5,140 nt of DNA, taken from assembly GCA_938014915.1 (NCBI GenBank), contig CALLQQ010000085.1, positions 1 to 5,140 of the forward strand. Reading direction: 5' to 3'. The translations under genes and the position numbers were made by a program. Source of the DNA: an uncultured Clostridia bacterium. GTDB taxonomy: Bacteria > Bacillota > Clostridia > Oscillospirales > Ruminococcaceae. Positions 1 through 5,140 of the stretch are shown here, in pieces. A model generated the notes under the pieces. The model saw nothing but the letters and a program-made list of their open reading frames with translations, was not told the DNA's origin and made no database searches. The first letter of the stretch is position 1, and every line of letters begins with the position of its first letter.

Positions 1-441
1 GACCTTGATTTTTATAGTCTGCCATTCATTCTTTCTGCTTGGTTCATAAGTAGCATCGAGCCATACACTGCCATGAACATACATTTGAGCAAATGCTAGG
101 TTCGACTTTAATTCGGTAGGGAACAATGCACTTGCTTCAACGGTGTATCCAGCCAAATTTTCAATTCCTATAACATTAGTATCAAAAGTGAATCCGACGT
201 TTTCGCTACCTGGTGCATCGTCTAGATTCGCAGTTATTTTAAGAGATTTTCCTATGTAATATTTTTCATCAGTTATTTCAAAGGTGAAATCACCTTTTTC
301 GACACTACCCTCTAAAACTAGACTATCTAGCAACTTATCCGTGTCGAATGTTATCGTTGCGGGCTCCGCCGCAGTGGCAGTAATAGTAACTAACATAGAA
401 ACAAAAATAGCAAGAACTAAAAAACGCAATATCTTTTTCAA
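1..441 (-). CDS. Secreted protein with signal peptide, C-terminally truncated by window edge; possible carbohydrate-binding-like module
   Basis: This is an exported protein of unknown function. The open frame has 147 codons and continues past base 1, so the C-terminus is missing. It starts with TTG at 441-439, preceded at 7 nt by AGGAGG (454-449). No other start keeps the signal peptide. Residues 1-25 form a Sec signal peptide: basic LKK and R6, a hydrophobic core at about 7-20, and an A-T-A motif at 22-24 suggesting cleavage after 24. There is no lipobox cysteine. After a short linker, residues about 50-147 look like a beta-sandwich: GKSLKI (64-69), an LFP segment (106-108), HGSVW (123-127) and a closing strand W-Q-T-I-K-I-K-V (140-147). 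This spacing resembles galactose-binding-fold modules of the CBM4/9 kind. That is a pattern impression, not a confirmed match. The missing part may carry a catalytic or cell-wall domain. It has its own consensus promoter and lies downstream of the EF-G-like gene's terminator. Confidence 0.85.
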   Translation of the reverse strand, partial: MKKILRFLVLAIFVSMLVTITATAAEPATITFDTDKLLDSLVLEGSVEKGDFTFEITDEKYYIGKSLKITANLDDAPGSENVGFTFDTNVIGIENLAGYTVEASALFPTELKSNLAFAQMYVHGSVWLDATYEPSRKNEWQTIKIKV

Positions 442-448
442 AAAAGAC

Positions 449-454
449 CCTCCT
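449..454 (-). promoter_or_regulatory. Ribosome binding site that decides a TTG start
   Basis: The minus strand reads AGGAGG followed by 7 nt (GTCTTTT) and TTG. The full-strength Shine-Dalgarno sequence at ideal spacing, with the signal peptide beginning exactly there, supports TTG at 441 as the start codon. Confidence 0.85.
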
Positions 455-494
455 AATTTTAAATTGCGGACACAAATTTTCTATATGGTGTACG

Positions 495-542
495 CAGCTT
501 GCTCAACAATTGTAAGTTGCCAATAAAGAATAGCAACAGCTG
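495..542 (-). other. Hairpin in the 5' leader of the secreted-protein gene
   Basis: In the minus-strand RNA, CAGCTGTTGCT (542-532) can pair with AGCAAGCTG (503-495), giving 9 bp interrupted by a 2-nt bulge, with a loop of about 28 nt. An alternative shorter pairing GTTGC/GCAAC exists within the same segment. The hairpin lies in a leader of roughly 117 nt between the predicted start site (about 558) and the TTG codon. No U-tract follows, so it is not a terminator, and I do not recognise any known riboswitch class. It could affect mRNA stability or translation, or have no function. Confidence 0.35.
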
Positions 543-566
543 AACATGCGTAATCTTCTATATTAT

Positions 567-595
567 ATTATATGTTAACAGTAAAGAATTGTCAA
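567..595 (-). promoter_or_regulatory. Perfect-consensus sigma-A promoter of the secreted-protein gene
   Basis: On the minus strand, -35 TTGACA (595-590) and -10 TATAAT (572-567) are both exact consensus hexamers with the optimal 17-bp spacer. Transcription should begin near 559-558, giving a leader of about 117 nt before the TTG start at 441. The promoter sits just after the terminator of the upstream EF-G-like gene, so the secreted-protein gene is an independent transcription unit, probably strongly expressed unless repressed. I saw no clear operator palindrome overlapping the hexamers. Confidence 0.88.
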
Positions 596-617
596 GCGGT
601 AAAAGTGGTCACATCTC

Positions 618-663
618 ATAAAAAGCAGATTAAAGCCGCAAATTTAATTTGCGACTTTAATCT
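618..663 (-). terminator. Intrinsic terminator of the EF-G-like gene
   Basis: It lies 15 nt past the TAG stop codon at 681-679. The minus-strand RNA forms AGATTAAAG (663-655), T654, CGCAAAT (653-647), a 3-nt loop, ATTTGCG (643-637), G636, CTTTAATCT (635-627), followed by GCTTTTT. Position 654/636 is a U-G wobble in the minus-strand RNA but an A/C mismatch in the plus-strand RNA. The stem is therefore a continuous 17 bp only on the minus strand, and the T-tract is also on that side. Both facts assign it to the EF-G-like gene. Confidence 0.9.
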
Positions 664-678
664 ATGTTAGAAATCGGT

Positions 679-2739
679 CTACTGGTCGCTAACTTGGGAG
701 ATTAACTCCTCTTGTAAATTCGCCGGGAGCATTTCATATCTATCGAATTCGAGCGTGAAGCTGCCCATTCCCTGCGTCATTTGACGCACCGCCATTGTGA
801 AATCCTGCATTTCAGCAATTGGTACATCTGCTTCAATCTCGGTTAAATTGTTCTTATACGGATTCATTCCAACAACTCTGCCACGTCTTTTATTAAGATC
901 GCCCATCATATCGCCCGTATTGGCATCACCGACAATGACTTTCAGCTTGCCAATTGGCTCTAGTATCCATGGAGTCGCTTTCTTCATACCTTCACGATAG
1001 GCAATTGATGCCGCCATCTTGAATGCCATTTCGGATGAGTCGACAGGGTGGTATGAGCCATCAAGGAGAGTTGCCTTTAATCCAACGACAGGGAATCCTG
1101 CTAGGACGCCTTTCTTAGCGCTATCCTGCAATCCCTTTTCTACCGCCGGGAAGAAATTCTTCGGTACCGATCCGCCGAACACCTTTTCTTCAAATATCAA
1201 TTCTTCGCCATCGTGCGGTTCAAATTCGATCCAAACATGACCGTATTGACCGTGACCGCCCGTTTGTTTCTTATGTTTTCCCTCAACTTTAACTTTATGG
1301 CGGATAGTTTCTCTATATGCAATTTTCGGTGCGAGAAGTTCAATATCGACACCGAATTTACTTTTTAACTTTGCCGCTGCTACATCAAGATGTTGCTCAC
1401 CTAGTCCGCCCAAGATTTGCTCATTTGTTTCAGCGTTCACTGCGTACGAAAGGGTTAAATCTTCTTCAAGCAGTCTTTGAATTCCTTGTGAAATCTTACC
1501 CTCATCGCCCTTGCCTTTAGCAACAATTGCCCTAAAGTAACACGGCTTAGCGAATTCGCCCGTGCTAACCTTGACAATTCTTGAGGGGGCACATAATGTA
1601 TCGGATGTATTTGCATTTATTTTAGTAATTACAGCTATATCCCCAGCGGTAATTTTCTTTATATCCACTTGCTTTTTGCCCTTGAGCGCCACTATCTTGC
1701 CGATTCGTTCAGGCGCACCTGTTGAAGCATTAATTGGTTCGCTATTATCATCGAGCTCCCCGGATAGAACCTTTACAAACGACATCTTCCCAACGAAGGG
1801 ATCGGCTATTGTTTTGAATACAAAAGCTGCAAGAGGCGCCTTTTCGTCACATTCTATAACTACGGCATTGCCATCGGCATCGGTAGCAATAGGGGGCTTG
1901 ACTTCATCAGGACTTGGCAGCAGATAGCTGATTGATTTGAGCGCCATATCAATAGCGGCAAGTGAGTATGATGAACAACCAATCACGGGTGTGATTTGAC
2001 CATGTTTTATTCCACTATGTAGGCCCCTTATAAGCTCTTCTTCCGTGAATTTCTCACCGCTGAAATATTTATCGAACAATTCCTCATCAGTTTCGGCGAC
2101 AGCCTCCGATATGGCTGTGATTAGCCCGTCTAACCTATGATGGGATTCCGGCATATCTGTAACTGTGGGATTACCCTTATCGTCATAAGTATATGCTTTC
2201 ATCTCGATAAGATTTACATAACAGTCGATCTTACCATCTTTAATGTGCGGAACGACAACAGGACACACTGACGGACCGAAATTCGCCTTTGCACTTTCAA
2301 ACACAGAATAGAAATCGGCATGTTCTTCATCAAGCTTTGTAATGACGAGCATCTTAGCTTTATTTTGTTCATTTGCAGCTTCATATGCTTTTACTGCGCC
2401 GACTGTAACGCCCGACTTCCCTGATAGGGTGATGACAACACTTTCGGAAGCACTAATTCCTTCTTGCATACCACCGGCGAAATCGAATGAGCCGGGAGTA
2501 TCGATAATATTAATCTTGACATCTTTCCATTCAAGGTAAGCGGTCTTAGTATTAATAGTTGTCTTTCTTCTTATTTCCTCAGGATCGTAATCGCATGTAG
2601 TATTTCCATCAAGGATTTTACCTAATCGGTCTATGCTGCCAGATTTAAAAAGCAGCGCCTCAGCGAATGATGTTTTTCCGGATCCTCCATGACCAGCCAG
2701 TGCAATGTTCCTAATATCTCTGAAACCATATTGCTTCAT
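679..2739 (-). CDS. Elongation factor G-like translational GTPase (divergent EF-G paralogue)
   Basis: This is a cytosolic GTPase of the EF-G/TetM family, expected to bind the ribosome; its exact role is unknown. It has 686 aa, close to the usual EF-G length of about 690-700. Counting from the ATG at 2739, the G domain has P-loop GHGGSGKTS (16-24), switch-I motif RRKTTI (57-62), DTPGS (80-84), TKLD (134-137) and a G5-like GCSS (254-257). Domain II follows from about 301 (DPFVG at 313-317), domain III at about 395-470 (LGEQHLD), domain IV from about 475 (HGQYGHV from 496, DGSYHPVDSS from 560) and domain V from about 592 (GDMMGDLNKRRGR). Canonical EF-G has DTPGH and NKxD; here the histidine is serine and the asparagine threonine. 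I recall replacement of this histidine in a clostridial EF-G-like subfamily, so it is probably a family trait. Known EF-G paralogues range from translocases to factors without translocation activity, so function should not be assumed. TTG at 2745 is also in frame, but the AAGGGG site is 2 nt from it and 8 nt from ATG 2739. The gene is flanked by its own promoter and terminator. Confidence 0.93.
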   Translation of the reverse strand: MKQYGFRDIRNIALAGHGGSGKTSFAEALLFKSGSIDRLGKILDGNTTCDYDPEEIRRKTTINTKTAYLEWKDVKINIIDTPGSFDFAGGMQEGISASESVVITLSGKSGVTVGAVKAYEAANEQNKAKMLVITKLDEEHADFYSVFESAKANFGPSVCPVVVPHIKDGKIDCYVNLIEMKAYTYDDKGNPTVTDMPESHHRLDGLITAISEAVAETDEELFDKYFSGEKFTEEELIRGLHSGIKHGQITPVIGCSSYSLAAIDMALKSISYLLPSPDEVKPPIATDADGNAVVIECDEKAPLAAFVFKTIADPFVGKMSFVKVLSGELDDNSEPINASTGAPERIGKIVALKGKKQVDIKKITAGDIAVITKINANTSDTLCAPSRIVKVSTGEFAKPCYFRAIVAKGKGDEGKISQGIQRLLEEDLTLSYAVNAETNEQILGGLGEQHLDVAAAKLKSKFGVDIELLAPKIAYRETIRHKVKVEGKHKKQTGGHGQYGHVWIEFEPHDGEELIFEEKVFGGSVPKNFFPAVEKGLQDSAKKGVLAGFPVVGLKATLLDGSYHPVDSSEMAFKMAASIAYREGMKKATPWILEPIGKLKVIVGDANTGDMMGDLNKRRGRVVGMNPYKNNLTEIEADVPIAEMQDFTMAVRQMTQGMGSFTLEFDRYEMLPANLQEELISQVSDQ

Positions 2740-2747
2740 ATTCAATT

Positions 2748-2753
2748 CCCCTT
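2748..2753 (-). promoter_or_regulatory. Ribosome binding site of the EF-G-like gene
   Basis: The minus strand reads AAGGGG followed by AATTGAAT and ATG. The 8-nt spacing fits the ATG at 2739. The in-frame TTG at 2745 would have only 2 nt of spacing, so ATG is chosen. Confidence 0.7.
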
Positions 2754-2769
2754 TGCAGTAATTTATAGC

Positions 2770-2798
2770 TATATAATTGCTATGCTCGGATGTGTAAA
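2770..2798 (-). promoter_or_regulatory. Possible second, weaker promoter just upstream of the EF-G-like gene
   Basis: The minus strand has TTTACA (2798-2793; 5 of 6 to the -35 consensus), a 17-bp spacer and TATATA (2775-2770; 4 of 6 to the -10 consensus). It would start transcription near 2763, downstream of the leader terminator, giving a leader of about 24 nt. AT-rich DNA yields such matches easily, so this is an alternative to read-through of the leader terminator and not a firm call. Confidence 0.3.
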
Positions 2799-2860
2799 AA
2801 AATAGCCGACAACATCAACTTGTTGAAGTATATGGTAACATTAGAAACCTATGTTGTCGA
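2796..2860 (-). terminator. Leader terminator, candidate transcription attenuator of the EF-G-like gene
   Basis: The minus-strand RNA contains CGACAACAT (2859-2851) and its exact complement ATGTTGTCG (2815-2807), extendable by a U-G pair (2860/2806). It is followed by CTA and seven Ts (2802-2796). The 35-nt loop holds a small inner hairpin, CAAC-AA-GTTG (2825-2816). The element lies between a good promoter (2892-2920) and the EF-G-like start, inside what should be that gene's leader. It therefore either attenuates the gene or ends a short separate RNA of about 90 nt. The plus strand has no T-tract after the stem, which supports the minus-strand assignment. Regulation by attenuation is inference. 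Confidence 0.6.
2815..2841 (-). CDS. Possible 8-codon upstream ORF in the leader (speculative)
   Basis: ATG at 2841-2839 opens an ORF encoding MLPYTSTS that ends at TGA (2817-2815). A weak TAGG sequence lies 6 nt upstream. The ORF occupies the loop of the leader terminator, and its stop codon touches the 3' arm of the stem. A ribosome there would block hairpin formation. Such short ORFs occur by chance, and the Shine-Dalgarno sequence is poor and partly covered by the stem, so this is recorded only because of its position. Confidence 0.2.
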   Translation of the reverse strand: MLPYTSTS

Positions 2861-2891
2861 TTTGTCTAAAATTATTACACCTATAATAAAC

Positions 2892-2920
2892 ATTATATAT
2901 CATTTGCATATATAATTCAA
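2892..2920 (-). promoter_or_regulatory. Sigma-A-type promoter upstream of the EF-G-like gene
   Basis: On the minus strand, -35 TTGAAT (2920-2915; 4 of 6) and an exact -10 TATAAT (2897-2892) are separated by 17 bp. The start site should be near 2887-2884, giving a leader of about 145 nt to the ATG at 2739. It follows directly on the T-rich end of the preceding gene's terminator, so it begins a new transcription unit. Confidence 0.7.
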
Positions 2921-2978
2921 TCTAAAAACAAGAAAATACACACATCAACATATAAAATTTATATGTTGATGTGTGTAT
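2921..2978 (-). terminator. Terminator of the P-type ATPase-like gene, with a 43-nt perfect inverted repeat
   Basis: Arms 2978-2958 and 2956-2936 are perfectly complementary over 21 bp around a single central base (2957). The repeat starts 14 nt after the TAA stop at 2995-2993. On the minus strand it is followed by a T-rich run, TTTTCTTGTTTTT (2935-2923). Position and tail fit an intrinsic terminator for the upstream gene. The stem has only 5 G/C pairs of 21 and is unusually long, so it may also slow 3' exonucleases. In the plus direction the bases after the repeat are not a T-run, so it is probably not bidirectional. Confidence 0.82.
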
Positions 2979-2992
2979 GAATTGCACAAAAA

Positions 2993-5140
2993 TTAGCATC
3001 TTTTTACTCTACCAACGATTATTATGATGAAAGTCCACGCAAAATTGTATAATAACATGGTGGTAGCACTGAAATTGTCGAGCGCCGATAAGGCAATGAA
3101 AATCCCAACTAGGAGAACACCTAAGATGATGGAAGCAATATTGAATGCCGATGAAAGCAATATATTTCTGCGTATGCGATTGCAAGTTACTAGCGATGTT
3201 GCAACCGAGGCGAAGCGCCCGTTATTTGCAAGTGAGCCGTTCTGTCGGGGGAGGTAAGATGTATTCTTCTCAAAATTATCGTGCATCCTAAAGGGAAGAA
3301 TCTTAAAAATATTAGGTGATACGTCGAACATTTCGGCTAGCTTTGTAATAGATATAATTGAATCGACGGTGCGTAACATTAGATAGATTTCTTCTTTTTC
3401 GACTTCCATTAAATTCTCTTTGACTTCAAAGTTTGGTTTGAGCTCAATTATGAATAATGCGGCAAGCTCACCAGAAATGGAAAGATATAAAACACTCTTA
3501 TCATCACTAGCATAGCGGTTTTCTTTATCAACAGGCGGTATTTCTATACTGTGATTTATCATCAATTCCCGATTGCCAAGCAGTATTTTCCTATCTTCGA
3601 TCCAGCCACTAAGCCCCATCGAATCCTCAAACATATAGCTTTCGACTGGGCGGAGCATATTCTTCTTGCCGGCTATAATATCAAAGAACATATGGGAGAG
3701 AACACTCTGTGCTTGAATTGCTAGACTAGCAGCATCGAGGAATGCATCGTCGATTTTGGTATCGCCGAAAATCTTAAATCCGATTAGATCTATTGACCCC
3801 TCCGGAAAGAGCTGCGCAGCATCGATTAAAACGGAATTTGTTTCTGCGAAGTTTTCTATTGTCGAATGACCTAGAATAACTGCTGAATGCGGCATCATCT
3901 TTTTTGACGCCCTTGACAATGGAATGTTCGCAATTAACATAGTTGCGAATGGAGATCCAATGCAAGTAATAGCAGAGAATGCTGAAAGAGCGCTATTCAA
4001 GCTGCTTGTTTTAATGTACGATAAAATCCCAAAAGCTACTGAAAGTATTAGTATTATCGGTGTAACACGCCTGCTAAGATGGTCCGAATGGTCGAGTGAA
4101 TAGGAATTTTTCAAGAAGTCGGTAAGAAAATCCGTCTTTCTCATCGTCGCCAAATGGGGGAAGTCCGTCATTGTTCCTCTTGTTATATCTTCGGCGACTT
4201 CTTCATTTTCTACTATGGACATAGAGTATTTCTCACTGTCGCCCGATACAAATCGGAAATTTCGCTTCGTTCTGCTAACTATGAGGAGTTTCCCGACGGT
4301 GTTGAATAGCAGCCCGTATATTGCAACGGTGATATAAATATTTGTATTACCGAGTGTTAGCAATTCAGAATTAAATAGCATAATGATGGCGGAAAGTATG
4401 CTTGAAACCATTGCTAGCGCACAGATACTATCGCTGTCCGCCTTTAAGCTAAGTAGGTTAGAAAATCCGCTTGATAATACAGTGTAGCATACTAATGATG
4501 ACAATACGCCGAGAATTATGTTCGTGTACATATAACTTTCCGGATTTATTGCTTTAGTAAGGAAGTCTAGTAGTGGCAGCCCGTATTCATTGGCGGCGGC
4601 AATATATAATGATGCGCCTCCCATGAAGAATAGCATAAAAAACCTCATTAACAGACTAATCTTAATCTGATTCAAATCATTTATTATAGCCGCCGTATCT
4701 TCATAATTATTATAATCGTCGATTTCCCTTGCGACATCGCCTTCATCATTATCGACTTCTTCCTGAATTTGGGCTTCTTCGCTTACAAGAACAAAGTCAC
4801 GAATTTTTCGCTTGCGTCGTTCTCGCAATTCGACCATTTTCTGCTGTTCGATTAGTGGGTGGTCTAAATTCATTTTAGCAGTATCGGGGAGTGCCTTACT
4901 GCGGTAATCCATGCTTAATTTGAAGCTATCGGATTTATTTACTTTAACGGGGGGCATGACAATTGTATGCTCACCATGTTGGGCGGCCTTTTTCTGACGC
5001 AACGATTCGAGCAATGCGTCATTACTCCGTGCATCCTTAACCGACGTGCCCGAGATACTGCTATGCACCGTATCGGCCTTTTCTTTTTGAGCCGCTTTTT
5101 CAATCTTTTTAGGAGCGGGTGGTGGGGCCTCATCTATTTT
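2993..5140 (-). CDS. Degenerate P-type (P1B-like) ATPase homologue lacking catalytic motifs; N-terminus beyond window
   Basis: This is a membrane protein of unknown function. The visible part is 715 aa; the frame is open to the right edge, so the true start lies outside. Residues 1 to about 160 are hydrophilic, with a Pro/Ala/Lys-rich start, a basic stretch (LRERRKRKIR, 105-114) and an acidic stretch (about 122-150), probably disordered and cytosolic. Eight membrane helices follow at about 162-182, 204-227, 237-257, 267-289, 359-377, 381-406, 659-684 and 692-711. This 4+2+2 layout, with a small loop after helix 4 and a large one after helix 6, is that of P1B ATPases. Helix 6 has C-I-G-S-P-F in place of CPC/CPx. 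At the phosphorylation site, VLIDAAQLF (437-445) replaces the usual DKTGT motif, keeping only the Asp (440). MLRTVD (588-593) replaces the TGD motif; TGE, DPxRP and GDGxND are not found. Retained homology includes DDAFLDAASL (464-473), MGLSGW (508-513) and LLGNREL (520-526). It is unlikely to pump ions and may be a regulatory or scaffolding pseudoenzyme. I recall similar uncharacterised proteins in Clostridia. Confidence 0.82.
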   Translation of the reverse strand, partial: KIDEAPPPAPKKIEKAAQKEKADTVHSSISGTSVKDARSNDALLESLRQKKAAQHGEHTIVMPPVKVNKSDSFKLSMDYRSKALPDTAKMNLDHPLIEQQKMVELRERRKRKIRDFVLVSEEAQIQEEVDNDEGDVAREIDDYNNYEDTAAIINDLNQIKISLLMRFFMLFFMGGASLYIAAANEYGLPLLDFLTKAINPESYMYTNIILGVLSSLVCYTVLSSGFSNLLSLKADSDSICALAMVSSILSAIIMLFNSELLTLGNTNIYITVAIYGLLFNTVGKLLIVSRTKRNFRFVSGDSEKYSMSIVENEEVAEDITRGTMTDFPHLATMRKTDFLTDFLKNSYSLDHSDHLSRRVTPIILILSVAFGILSYIKTSSLNSALSAFSAITCIGSPFATMLIANIPLSRASKKMMPHSAVILGHSTIENFAETNSVLIDAAQLFPEGSIDLIGFKIFGDTKIDDAFLDAASLAIQAQSVLSHMFFDIIAGKKNMLRPVESYMFEDSMGLSGWIEDRKILLGNRELMINHSIEIPPVDKENRYASDDKSVLYLSISGELAALFIIELKPNFEVKENLMEVEKEEIYLMLRTVDSIISITKLAEMFDVSPNIFKILPFRMHDNFEKNTSYLPRQNGSLANNGRFASVATSLVTCNRIRRNILLSSAFNIASIILGVLLVGIFIALSALDNFSATTMLLYNFAWTFIIIIVGRVKRC

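Noticed and set aside
284..526. Plus-strand 80-aa ORF opposite the secreted-protein gene
   Set aside because: It overlaps the signal-peptide gene and its promoter leader on the opposite strand, has no ribosome binding site that I can see, and its composition looks like antisense of a coding region.
797..2539. Several plus-strand ORFs of 65-121 aa inside the EF-G-like gene
   Set aside because: All lie antisense to a complete, well-recognised EF-G-like protein and show no family motifs.
679..2739. Naming the gene fusA or a tetracycline-resistance protein
   Set aside because: The DTPGS and TKLD motifs and the lack of rpsL/rpsG/tuf neighbours argue against housekeeping fusA, and nothing specific to TetM-type proteins could be established, so no symbol is given.
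2743..2745. TTG as the start of the EF-G-like gene
   Set aside because: The AAGGGG site is only 2 nt away; the ATG two codons later has 8-nt spacing.
2740..2887. T-box or other known riboswitch in the EF-G-like leader
   Set aside because: No T-box consensus or other recognised aptamer core is visible; only the terminator and short helices can be supported.
2936..2978. Long palindrome as an insertion-sequence end or recombination site
   Set aside because: No transposase, target duplication or second copy is present in the window; its position after a stop codon and before a T-rich tract fits a terminator.
3024..3257. Plus-strand 77-aa ORF opposite the end of the ATPase-like gene
   Set aside because: It is antisense to the last membrane helices of that protein, with no supporting signals.
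3774..3965. Minus-strand 63-aa ORF in another frame within the ATPase-like gene
   Set aside because: It overlaps the conserved helix 6 and phosphorylation-site region of the long frame, which accounts for this DNA.
5066..5068. GTG as the start of the ATPase-like gene
   Set aside because: An AAAAGG sequence lies 7 nt upstream, but the frame stays open for 24 more codons to the edge, and those codons encode the same kind of Pro/Ala/Lys-rich tail. The true start is more likely outside the window.
4939..5133. Minus-strand 64-aa Arg/Lys/Pro-rich ORF in another frame
   Set aside because: It is a shifted reading of the low-complexity N-terminal tail; the long frame continues through to the window edge and better explains the stretch.

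Overview
The window looks like chromosomal DNA of a Bacillota bacterium, most likely one of the Clostridia. This rests on AGGAGG-type ribosome binding sites, a TTG start, sigma-A-type promoters, AT-rich intergenic DNA with intrinsic terminators, and two protein types I associate with Clostridia. That placement is inference from sequence character, not from a search. All three substantial genes lie on the minus strand, so transcription runs from right to left. Each gene has its own terminator or promoter rather than sharing a tight operon.

Right part (2993-5140): a large membrane protein, cut at its N-terminus by the window edge. It has the domain order of a heavy-metal-type (P1B) P-type ATPase: four membrane helices, a small cytosolic domain, two helices, a large cytosolic P/N-like region, two helices. 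The motifs needed for ATP-driven transport are missing. The position of the phosphorylation motif DKTGT reads DAAQL, and TGE, TGD and GDGxND are not present. I read it as a P-type ATPase-derived pseudoenzyme with a long charged N-terminal tail, and it is the most interesting protein here. A 43-nt perfect inverted repeat followed by a T-rich tract ends its transcript (2921-2978).

Middle (679-2920): a complete elongation factor G-like GTPase with all five EF-G domains. The G3 motif is DTPGS instead of DTPGH and the G4 motif is TKLD instead of NKxD, so it is a divergent EF-G paralogue and not the housekeeping FusA. Its upstream region (2740-2920) holds a good sigma-A promoter and a roughly 145-nt leader. 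Inside the leader is a second intrinsic terminator, with a tiny potential ORF in its loop, which suggests transcription attenuation of a translation-factor gene. The gene ends in a strong terminator (618-663) that is fully paired only in the minus-strand RNA.

Left part (1-617): a perfect-consensus sigma-A promoter (TTGACA, 17 bp, TATAAT), a 5' leader of about 117 nt with a hairpin, an AGGAGG site, and a TTG-started gene for a secreted protein. That protein has a clear signal peptide and what looks like a beta-sandwich carbohydrate-binding-like domain. It runs off the left edge. I see no functional link between the three genes, no mobile element, no RNA gene of a known class and no CRISPR array.
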